Notes under the pieces: model-generated
The model's input: the letters and a program-made list of their open reading frames with translations, nothing else
Told to the model about the DNA's origin: nothing
Database searches by the model: none
Shown: piece by piece, positions 56,556 through 64,000 of the stretch
Position numbering within the stretch: the first letter of the stretch is position 1
How the letters are laid out: each line of letters opens with the position of its first letter
Source of the DNA: Occallatibacter savannae
GTDB taxonomy: Bacteria; Acidobacteriota; Terriglobia; Terriglobales; Acidobacteriaceae
Length of the DNA: 64,000 nt
NCBI RefSeq assembly: GCF_003131205.1
Contig: NZ_QFFY01000001.1
Coordinates: 1,669,498 to 1,733,497, forward strand
Direction of reading: 5' to 3'
Made by a program: the position numbers and the translations under genes

Positions 56556-59297
56556 ATGTCGCTGAAAAAGCCATCGCGCCGCGAATTTCTCGTTGCGAGT
56601 TCAACTGCAGCTCTGGCTTCTGCGGTGCCAGCTACTGCATCGGATGCGCATGTGGTCGCTGGCGTGACCGGGGCAGGGGCAGAATCGCTTCCGTCGGTGC
56701 CTGGCGAGCTTGTTCAGCTGGGGCAGCAGCGGACGTTTAATGGAGACCGGGCTACGCAGGTGGCGATGCCGATCGGGGGGCTGGGAGCTGGGTGCATCTG
56801 CATCAACGGTTCCGGGGGACTGCAGGACTTTTCGATCAGGACGCGGCCGGAGACTACGGCGTTGCCGGCGGGTTTTACGGCGAATTCGCCCGAAGCGGCG
56901 TTCGCGATTCTGCACATCAAGGGCGCGGCGCAGACAACGAAGCTGATCGAAGGGCCTTTTCCGCCGTTCAAGATCTTCGACCAAGGGCTGCAGGGACAGG
57001 GGCTGCGGCGCAGCGGTTCGGAGGGGTTTCCGCGGTTTGAGAAGTGCAACTTCCGAGGCGAGTTTCCCTTTGCCGAGATCCGATTCGCGGATCAGGGGAT
57101 TCCGCTGGATGTTTCGCTGATTGCCTGGAATCCGTTCATTCCGCTGGACGACAAGAACTCCGGGATTCCCTGCGCGATCCTCGAATACACCTTTCACAAC
57201 ACATCCTCGAAGCCGGTCGACTACGAGTTTTCGTATCACCTTTCGCATCTCGCACCGGGATGCAGGCCCGATCAGGCGGCGAGCGCGAACGCAGCGATCC
57301 CGGGCAAGGGAGCGTTTTTGTTCAACCACGAGGCGGCCAATGCGGAGGCATTCGGCAGCGCGGCGCTGACGGCGATCGGCGCAAAGCCACGGGTCAAAGC
57401 GATGTGGCTGCGCAGTCCGGGCTGGGAGTTCGACTCGCTGTCGGCACTGTGGCGCGAGGTTTCGTCGGGGGCGTTCACGACCAACGACGGCTCGAATACG
57501 GTGGACAATGCGGGACGCAACGGCGCGTCGATCCTGATTGACGGGCATCTCGATCCGGGACAAACGCACACGTATCCAATCGTGATCACGTGGCATTTTC
57601 CGAACTGCTATCTGCGCGAAGGCGGAGTTGCTGCGGCGCAGAATGCATCGGTTGCGGAAGGCCAGCCAGGATGCCGTGCGCTGCCTGCCGATGCGCCTGC
57701 GCCTTGGCATCCTTACTACTCGACGGTGTGGAAGGATGCGCGCGAAGTTGCCGCATATGTGGAGCAGAACTTTACAATGCTGCGCACGCGGACGACCCAG
57801 TTCAAGAACGCATTGTTCAACTCGTCGTTTCCGCCGTATGTGATAGATGCGGTCTCGGCGAATCTCGCGATCCTGAAGGCTCCGACGATATTGCGGGAGG
57901 CGAATGGCAACATCTGGGGATGGGAGGGATGCTTTCCCGATGCCGGCTGCTGTCATGGATCGTGCACGCATGTCTGGAACTATGCGCAGGCGATGCCGCA
58001 TCTCTTCCCTGCTCTGGAACGCACGCTGCGCGATCTGGAACTGATTCGTTCGATGGACGAGCGCGGACATGTGAACTTTCGCGGCGCGATTCCGGACGGG
58101 CCGGTCGATCATACCGGTCCGGCAGCAGCCGATGGGCAACTTGGCGGGATCATGAAGGTCTATCGCGACTGGCAGATCTCGGGCGATGCGACGTGGCTGA
58201 AGCGCATGTATCCGGCGGCGAAGAAATCGATTGATTACTGCATTGCGACATGGGATCCGGATCGCCGCGGCGGGCTGTTCGAGCCGCACCACAATACATA
58301 TGACATCGAGTTCTGGGGACCCGATGGAATGTGCACGAGCATCTATCTGGGCGCGCTGTCGGCGATGGAGATGATGGCGAGCGCGGTGGGCGAGACGAGC
58401 GATGCGGCACAGTACTCCGAGCTCGCGCAGAAGTGCGCGGCGTTCATGGATCAGACGTTGTTCAACGGTGACTACTATCAGCAGAAGGTCGAATACCAGG
58501 AGCTGCACGACCAGTCGTTTGCGCAGTCCATTGCACACGTGGATGAGAAAAGCAGCGAGATGCAGCAACTGCTTAAGCGCGAGGGACCGAAGTACCAGTA
58601 CGGATCAGGCTGTCTTTCAGATGGCGTGATCGGCGCGTGGATGGCGAGCATTTACGGCATCGAAACGCTCCTTGCGCAGAAGAACGTGAACGCTACTTTG
58701 CAGGCCATCTTCCGCAACAACTTCAAAACCGATCTGAGTCAGCATGCGAATGCGCAGCGACCGGGTTACGCGATGGGACACGAGCCGGGGCTGCTGCTTT
58801 GCAGCTGGCCGAAGGGCGGCAAGCCGACGTTGCCGTTCGTCTATTCGGACGAAGTGTGGACGGGGATCGAGTACCAGGTTGCGTCGCACCTGATCCACGA
58901 AGGATTTGTGGAGGAGGGTTTGACGGTTGTGCGGGCGGTGCGCGGACGGTATGACGGGCGCACGCGCAATCCGTGGAACGAGTATGAGTGCGGAAACTGG
59001 TATGCGCGCGCGATGTCGAGCTTTGCGCTGGTGGGAGCGCTGTCGGGGTTCCGGTATTCGGCTGTGGATCGGACGCTGCATTTCGGCCCGAAGCTGAAGA
59101 CGAGGCCATTCACCAGCTTCTTCTCGACAGCGACGGGGTTTGGGACGATTTCGCTCGACGGGCGGAACGTCACAGTGAAGATGATCGAGGGTGAACTGCC
59201 GGTTGAGAAGCTAAGCTTCACGGACGGTGAAGGGACTCGGGTGGTTGAGTGGAAGGTTGTGGCGCATACGAATGCGGCGGCGACGAAGAGCGTTTAG
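56556..59297 (+). CDS. GH116-like glycosidase (GBA2/DUF608-type), Tat-exported
   Basis: SRREFLVASSTAALASA; QVAMPIGGLGAGCICINGSGGLQDFSIRTRPE; GRNGASILIDGHLDPGQ; NTYDIEFWGPDGMCTSIYLGALSAMEMMA. Confidence 0.9.
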   Translation: MSLKKPSRREFLVASSTAALASAVPATASDAHVVAGVTGAGAESLPSVPGELVQLGQQRTFNGDRATQVAMPIGGLGAGCICINGSGGLQDFSIRTRPETTALPAGFTANSPEAAFAILHIKGAAQTTKLIEGPFPPFKIFDQGLQGQGLRRSGSEGFPRFEKCNFRGEFPFAEIRFADQGIPLDVSLIAWNPFIPLDDKNSGIPCAILEYTFHNTSSKPVDYEFSYHLSHLAPGCRPDQAASANAAIPGKGAFLFNHEAANAEAFGSAALTAIGAKPRVKAMWLRSPGWEFDSLSALWREVSSGAFTTNDGSNTVDNAGRNGASILIDGHLDPGQTHTYPIVITWHFPNCYLREGGVAAAQNASVAEGQPGCRALPADAPAPWHPYYSTVWKDAREVAAYVEQNFTMLRTRTTQFKNALFNSSFPPYVIDAVSANLAILKAPTILREANGNIWGWEGCFPDAGCCHGSCTHVWNYAQAMPHLFPALERTLRDLELIRSMDERGHVNFRGAIPDGPVDHTGPAAADGQLGGIMKVYRDWQISGDATWLKRMYPAAKKSIDYCIATWDPDRRGGLFEPHHNTYDIEFWGPDGMCTSIYLGALSAMEMMASAVGETSDAAQYSELAQKCAAFMDQTLFNGDYYQQKVEYQELHDQSFAQSIAHVDEKSSEMQQLLKREGPKYQYGSGCLSDGVIGAWMASIYGIETLLAQKNVNATLQAIFRNNFKTDLSQHANAQRPGYAMGHEPGLLLCSWPKGGKPTLPFVYSDEVWTGIEYQVASHLIHEGFVEEGLTVVRAVRGRYDGRTRNPWNEYECGNWYARAMSSFALVGALSGFRYSAVDRTLHFGPKLKTRPFTSFFSTATGFGTISLDGRNVTVKMIEGELPVEKLSFTDGEGTRVVEWKVVAHTNAAATKSV

Positions 59298-59303
59298 GAG
59301 CGG

Positions 59304-59331
59304 GGACTAGGAACTAGGGACTAGGGACTAG
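59304..59331. repeat. Four tandem 7-bp units GGACTAG (one GAACTAG)
   Basis: GGACTAG-GAACTAG-GGACTAG-GGACTAG immediately downstream of the GH116-like gene. Confidence 0.85.
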
Positions 59332-59679
59332 GGATATAGAGAGTGATCAGTGATCACTGAAGCCGGAAGCAGACATTCAAATTGGAGTGGTGTACCCCCG
59401 CCCCCCTCCCCACACTCCTTGTGAACAAGTGTTCTGGTTTCAGTCATTTGCCAAAAGCGCGGGTCGCCAAGTGTATGCAGGGATTGAACTTACTTACAAG
59501 GTGTCTCTAAACAAAGGACTTAGGGCTGGGACGATCCGCGGCTTTCGGCATGGAAGCGGACTTTCAGGGTGTCCTCGTCTTTCCTCTTTCCCTCTTTCTC
59601 ATTCCATCCTTCCTCAATCTCCCATCAGGTTGCTGCAAAATGCGCCGGTCTTGCCAGGACTCATCGAAACCGTCCCGCA

Positions 59680-59734
59680 GCGGCTAAAGCCGCGCTCTAT
59701 TTGCACCCCTTATCGGCACAGATAAATCTGTGCC
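59680..59734. repeat. REP-like double-hairpin intergenic element
   Basis: GCGGCT-AA-AGCCGC (59680-59693) and GGCACAGAT-AA-ATCTGTGCC (59715-59734), perfect dyads sharing the AA loop. Confidence 0.8.
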
Positions 59735-60103
59735 CTTTCAAAACCCAGCCGTTTCGGACTTTTGCAGCAAGCTGTGAAGTCGTGCCCTCTCAAAGCGACA
59801 CGCGCCTTCAAAGCGACATCTCTCTGGACTCCTTCGGCAAGTGTTCGGGCGTGAGTCGGGATCTATATACAGTGTGGCAGAAAAGCGGAAATAGACTGCA
59901 AAACGGAGAAAGCTCTCTAAGGCTCCTATGAGCAACGACTTAGGACAAATTGCGGCTGAAGGCGGCGGAACTTCGCTCTTTTTCTCGTTTTCGGCAGCCA
60001 AGTGACTTGGCCCCTGCCTATTACCTTTGGGTCACTCCGGGCCCTGAACTTTGGTTTAAGTGAAGGTACCCGGTGCTACACTGCGCCCGTGGAGAAAGAC
60101 GGA

Positions 60104-60454
60104 ATGAACGCCCAACCCTATCAGATTGCGTATGATACGGCTATCAACGAGCTCACCCAGATCGCCGCGGCATTTGAGCAGCTGCGTGTGCGCAAGACCA
60201 TGATCGAGAACGTGGTGCAGGCGCTGCAGCCATTCCTCGGGGAGGGGCAGCATGTTGCAGCCGTTCAGCAGCAATCAGGTTCGGTGGTTCCGGAGCTGGC
60301 CGTACCCGGTGGGGCCGAACCGCCTGAGGGGTATTCGTTCAACGACGTTCCGAATCCGCTGCCCGATGTCTCCGAGACGGGCGGGGACCCATTCCAGCGG
60401 CGGGTGAAGGCGACGTTCCGCTTCAAGGGTCTGGCGACGCAGCGGGCTCTCTAA
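60104..60454 (+). CDS. Small hypothetical protein
   Basis: MNAQPYQIAYDTAINELTQIAAAFEQLRVRKTMIENVVQALQPFLG; coiled-coil-like N-terminus. Confidence 0.7.
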   Translation: MNAQPYQIAYDTAINELTQIAAAFEQLRVRKTMIENVVQALQPFLGEGQHVAAVQQQSGSVVPELAVPGGAEPPEGYSFNDVPNPLPDVSETGGDPFQRRVKATFRFKGLATQRAL

Positions 60455-60523
60455 GCTCGGTGTTGTGCGTAGTCGGGCGGTGATTCGCCCGAAGCTCAGC
60501 CATTCAATTTCTCCCCGGCGAAT

Positions 60524-60955
60524 TTGGTTCGCTATGGGCGGTTGCGCTCTTACGATCAATCATGCCTTCATACGCTTGTGTGGCTCACACTCGGTCTGGT
60601 GATTGCGATTGTGGCGGGGCGCACGCTGTGGGTATATCGGGGATCGAGCAAGTGGCCCGTTGCGGATGGCACGATCAAATCGCTTGATGTCGAGAAGAAG
60701 CGGGATGCGGGCGGCGGGTGCTACTTCTGCGCGACGTTCACGTACGAATTCCCAGACCTCGATGGAAACCTGAGGTCGGGAACCTGGACCAAGAACTTCT
60801 CGAGCGAGGCGGCTGCGCGGGATTTTGCCGGGCGGGAGATGCCGATGGGCAAGCAGGTCGTGGTGCACTTCAATCCGAACGACCCGGGCATTTGTGATTT
60901 GGAACTGGATTCCTTTGCTTATACGGACGATAGGCCGACTTCGTTGGGGCTGTGA
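60524..60955 (+). CDS. DUF3592-like membrane protein
   Basis: One TM segment then WPVADGTIKSLDVEKKRDAGGGCYFCATFTYEFPDLDGNLRSGTWTKNF...VVVHFNPNDPGICDLE. Confidence 0.75.
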   Translation: MVRYGRLRSYDQSCLHTLVWLTLGLVIAIVAGRTLWVYRGSSKWPVADGTIKSLDVEKKRDAGGGCYFCATFTYEFPDLDGNLRSGTWTKNFSSEAAARDFAGREMPMGKQVVVHFNPNDPGICDLELDSFAYTDDRPTSLGL

Positions 60956-61025
60956 GTGTTGGGATCAAGCGTCCCGGATCTCTCGTCGCCAACTCGGAAG
61001 TAAAAGTGGGTTTGCTCTCGAAGAG

Positions 61026-61094
61026 GCAACTGCAGGTTCCCTTTGGCTTCGCTCAGGGCGGGCTCTCCGCTGCGGTCGCCAGTGGCGACCTCCG
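61026..61094. repeat. Intergenic repeat copy 1 (ends in GGTCGCC-AGT-GGCGACC hairpin)
   Basis: GCAACTGCAGGTT...TCTCCGCTGCGGTCGCCAGTGGCGACCT; related copy at 63956-64000. Confidence 0.7.
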
Positions 61095-61210
61095 GTCGGA
61101 GTGACTCCATGCTTAGTAGACACGCTAACTATATGGGCGCAACGACCAGCGCACCGCAGTTCTCCGCCGGTCGGGGATGCGGGAGTGATCGCGAAAACAA
61201 CCGGACCTGT

Positions 61211-62347
61211 TCAGGAATGCGCAACCCGGTGGGAGTCGAATGGGAGGAAGAGGGAGAGGGTTGTGCCACGGTGCCGGGGATCGGTGCTCGAGCGAATCGC
61301 GATTGAGCCTTCGTACTTGTTCATCAGTTCTTCGACGACCCACATGCCGAGGCCGGTGCCAGCCTCGTCTTTGGTCGTGAAGAATGGCTCGCGCAAGCGG
61401 CGGAGGGTATCGGGGGGCATTCCGGGGCCTCCGTCGGCGATGGTGATGCGTACACCGTGGGCGTTTCGGTCGCACCAGGCGATCGCCTCTCTCACGCGGA
61501 TTCTGATCTTCCTTCGTTCTCTGGAGGCTTCGGCCGCGTTGTTCAGAATGTTCGTCAGTATTTGCTGCAGTTCGTTTGGGGAGCAGAAGAGTTCGCGGGT
61601 TGGGCGCAGGTCTGTTTCGATGTCGACTGCTGCGAGCGATAGCTTGCGGCCGAGCAGGTGAAGTGTTGAGTCTACGACTTCGGACACCAGCACGCGCCGG
61701 GGCTGACTGGGTCTCGCAAAACGAAGGGTCTGCTGGCTTATTTCTGATACTCGCCGCAACTGATCGACCGTCTTGTCGAGCATCTCGATCTGTGTCTGGT
61801 CAGTTGACAATCCGCGCGAGAGATAGAGCAGGTTGAAGGCCGCCTCGAGGGGATTGTTGATCTCGTGGGCAATTGCGGCGCTGACCCGGCCTGCGATGGC
61901 GAGCTTCTGTGCCTCGAGCAGCGCGGCGTCGGCCATCTTTCGGCGGGTGATGTCGCCGCAGTATCCCGCCATCAGCTGCGGCGCGCCTTCTGCGTTTCTG
62001 GTCACGACGGCTTTCAGGTAGGTCCACCGGAGTTGGCCGTCGGGCCGGATGATGCGGTAGTCGGTGTCGAGGGAAACGCCTTCGGCGAGGGCCTTCTGGA
62101 TTTCTGACTCGACGCGCGCTATGTCGTCGGGATGGACTTGATTGCGCCAAAGCTCGAAGCTTGCCCCTTCGCCGGCTTCGAGGCCATGGAGTCGATAGAA
62201 CCCGAGCGACCACTGCGACTGACCGGTTACGAGATTCCACTCGAAGAGGCCGACGTAAGCTCCATCAAGACCGAGTTGAACCCGGGCTTCGTTTTCACGA
62301 GCCAGCTCGTCGATGCTCTGCTGCCCACCTGGATCTTGAACGCTCAT
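61211..62347 (-). CDS. PAS-domain sensor histidine kinase
   Basis: PAS/PAC (LFEWNLVTGQSQWSLGFYRLHGLEAGEGASFELWRNQVHPDD), ISAAIAHEINNPLEAAFNLLYLSR H-box, GTGLGMWVVEELM. Confidence 0.92.
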   Translation of the reverse strand: MSVQDPGGQQSIDELARENEARVQLGLDGAYVGLFEWNLVTGQSQWSLGFYRLHGLEAGEGASFELWRNQVHPDDIARVESEIQKALAEGVSLDTDYRIIRPDGQLRWTYLKAVVTRNAEGAPQLMAGYCGDITRRKMADAALLEAQKLAIAGRVSAAIAHEINNPLEAAFNLLYLSRGLSTDQTQIEMLDKTVDQLRRVSEISQQTLRFARPSQPRRVLVSEVVDSTLHLLGRKLSLAAVDIETDLRPTRELFCSPNELQQILTNILNNAAEASRERRKIRIRVREAIAWCDRNAHGVRITIADGGPGMPPDTLRRLREPFFTTKDEAGTGLGMWVVEELMNKYEGSIAIRSSTDPRHRGTTLSLFLPFDSHRVAHS

Positions 62348-62516
62348 CGCAAGCTCACGCTGATTTTATCGAACGCCCGAAGGACAGCCGTCTGCGCTTT
62401 CGGATTCAGAGAGTTAGATGCAACCTAAGTACCGGCTGGACAGCGCTCGCGAAACCAGGTGGGCTCCGGGTTATGGCGGGAAGTCGGCAAGTGCAGGTCG
62501 GCTTCGGTTTCAGGGC

Positions 62517-63842
62517 TCAGTTGCCCGCTATTTGCGCGGGTGCGAGGAGGTCTGAAAGCATGACGACTTCGGCGGCTACGAGGGATCGGAGCGTCGGTTT
62601 GAGCTCAGGGAACCAGAGCGGGGAGTGAAGATCGGGAATGCGGGCGCCGCTTGCGAGCTTCTCCGGATTGACGGCGCCGATGTGCAGGAGCGCGGTGCGG
62701 ACGCCGGCGCGGCCGTATTCGGAGAAGTCTTCGGAGGTCATCTTGGCGGGCATTTCAACGACGCTGCCGGGACCGAGATCGCGGCGCAGCGCGTCGGCGA
62801 GGCGCGTGGTGAGCTGGGGGTCGTTGAAGACCACCTCGGCGCCGGGAGTGATCTTGATGGACGGGGGAGCCGGGGCATCAGAGGCCTCGGCCTCGGCATC
62901 AAGCTGACGCTTGATGGACGCGAGGATGTGCTTGCGCACTTTGTCGTCGTAGGCGCGCACGGACATCTGGAGCCGGACTTCGTCGGGAATGATGTTGCCG
63001 GCGCTGCCGCCGTGGATGGAGCCGATGGTGACGACTGCGGGCGAGAGCGGATCGGTTTCGCGCGAGACGATGGTCTGGATGCCGACGATGGATCGGGCAG
63101 CGATGACGACGGGGTCGACGGCCAGCTGGGGTTTGCCGCCGTGGCCGCCGCGACCGAAGATCGTGACTTCGACGGCATCGGAAGACGCGCGGAAGAAGCC
63201 CGGATGGAAGCCGACTTTGCCGGATGGGAGCGAGGGCTCGTCGTGCATGGAGATTGCGAAGTCGGGCTTTGGGAAGCGCGTGAACAGGCCATCGGCGAGC
63301 ATGGCAGCGGCTCCGCGGGTGATTTCCTCGGCGGGCTGGCCTACGAGCATCAGGGTTCCCTGCCAGCGGTTGCGGCGCTGGGCCATGATTTTTGCGGTGC
63401 CGTACCAGCCAGTCATGTGAAGGTCGTGTCCGCAGGCGTGGGCGACGGGGACGGATTTGCCTTCGGCGTCGAGGGCCTTCACGGTGCTTGCGAAGGGCAG
63501 GCCGGTCTTCTCTTCGAGGGGTAATGCGTCGAGTTCGGTCCGGAGCATTACGACGGGGCCGGGGCCATTGCGGAGGATCGCGACGAGGCCCGTGCCACCG
63601 ACCCCGGTAGCGACGTCGAAACCGAGGACGCGGAGACGGTCGGCCAGGGCGGCGGCGGTTCGCTGCTCGTGGAAGGCGAGTTCGGGATGCTGGTGGAGGT
63701 CGCGATAGAGGCTCTCTAGCTCGGGCTCGAGGGAGGCGATCTCCGGCACTGCGCGTGCGATGGCGGGAGGTTCCTGGGAAAGCGCGGCGCCGACGGTGGC
63801 GAGGGTGAAGGCGACCAGGATACCTGCACAGTGACGAAGCAT
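62517..63842 (-). CDS. M20-family amidohydrolase (peptidase), secreted
   Basis: Signal peptide; LHQHPELAFHEQRTAAALADRL; VAHACGHDLHMTGWYGTAKIM; GQPAEEITRGAAAML. Confidence 0.93.
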   Translation of the reverse strand: MLRHCAGILVAFTLATVGAALSQEPPAIARAVPEIASLEPELESLYRDLHQHPELAFHEQRTAAALADRLRVLGFDVATGVGGTGLVAILRNGPGPVVMLRTELDALPLEEKTGLPFASTVKALDAEGKSVPVAHACGHDLHMTGWYGTAKIMAQRRNRWQGTLMLVGQPAEEITRGAAAMLADGLFTRFPKPDFAISMHDEPSLPSGKVGFHPGFFRASSDAVEVTIFGRGGHGGKPQLAVDPVVIAARSIVGIQTIVSRETDPLSPAVVTIGSIHGGSAGNIIPDEVRLQMSVRAYDDKVRKHILASIKRQLDAEAEASDAPAPPSIKITPGAEVVFNDPQLTTRLADALRRDLGPGSVVEMPAKMTSEDFSEYGRAGVRTALLHIGAVNPEKLASGARIPDLHSPLWFPELKPTLRSLVAAEVVMLSDLLAPAQIAGN

Positions 63843-63955
63843 TGGCTCTCCTTGCTGGTGGCGGAGAAGACGGGTGAGGCTTCAGAATAGCTGGTTCGAG
63901 AAGGGGCTGAGTTAGTGCGATGCGGAAGGAAAGGGGTTGCGGGGATTTGCGAAGA

Positions 63956-64000
63956 GCAACTGCGGGTTTCTCCGCTCCGGTCGCCGGGGGGGCGACCTAC
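63956..64000. repeat. Intergenic repeat copy 2 (GGTCGCC-GGGGG-GGCGACC hairpin), truncated by the window end
   Basis: GCAACTGCGGGTTTCTCCGCTCCGGTCGCCGGGGGGGCGACCT. Confidence 0.7.

Noticed and set aside
56601-58568. 655-aa minus-strand ORF
   Set aside because: Arg/His-rich shadow of the GH116-like gene
59738-60001. 87-aa minus-strand ORF
   Set aside because: Runs through REP-like repeat debris; composition not protein-like
1-64000. CRISPR array, rRNA operon, transposase or toxin-antitoxin genes
   Set aside because: Scanned by eye for regular spaced repeats, conserved rRNA segments and DDE or integrase motifs; none found

Overview
This 64 kb window is high-GC and reads as the chromosome of an acidobacterium-like Gram-negative. 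That placement is inferred from VWFA-related proteins of the acidobacterial type, REP-like intergenic elements and many Tat/Sec-exported glycoside hydrolases. I see no rRNA, CRISPR array, phage or transposon, and one tRNA (Phe, GAA). Main blocks: (1) 1-15.2 kb, an envelope/polysaccharide-type neighbourhood (polytopic membrane protein, 1410-aa TPR plus putative beta-barrel protein, glycosyltransferase, phosphoesterase with Ig-like repeats, three-unit TPR protein, nucleotidyltransferase-like protein, TonB protein). (2) 15.3-27.8 kb, a double-kinase hybrid sensor, VWA protein, KduI, metalloprotease and GH35-like enzyme. (3) 27.3-37.1 kb, an OmpR-type two-component pair divergent from a tightly overlapping operon: polyprenyl synthetase, ABC permease, ABC ATPase, heme-copper-oxidase subunit I-like protein, small membrane protein, and a membrane-domain/CcoO-like dihaem cytochrome c fusion. 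A YceI-family protein (a polyisoprenoid-binding family) follows. This is my best candidate for an undescribed system. (4) 37.1-45.8 kb, a carbohydrate side-chain utilisation locus (carboxylesterase, GH3, sialate O-acetylesterase, GH29) with a LacI-type palindrome in the divergent promoter region. (5) 45.8-64 kb, housekeeping and secreted enzymes (TlpA-like, tRNA-Phe, Gfo/Idh, M16, VWA, GH116, PAS kinase, M20 amidohydrolase) with several intergenic repeats. All family calls are by-eye motif recognition; no database search was run.
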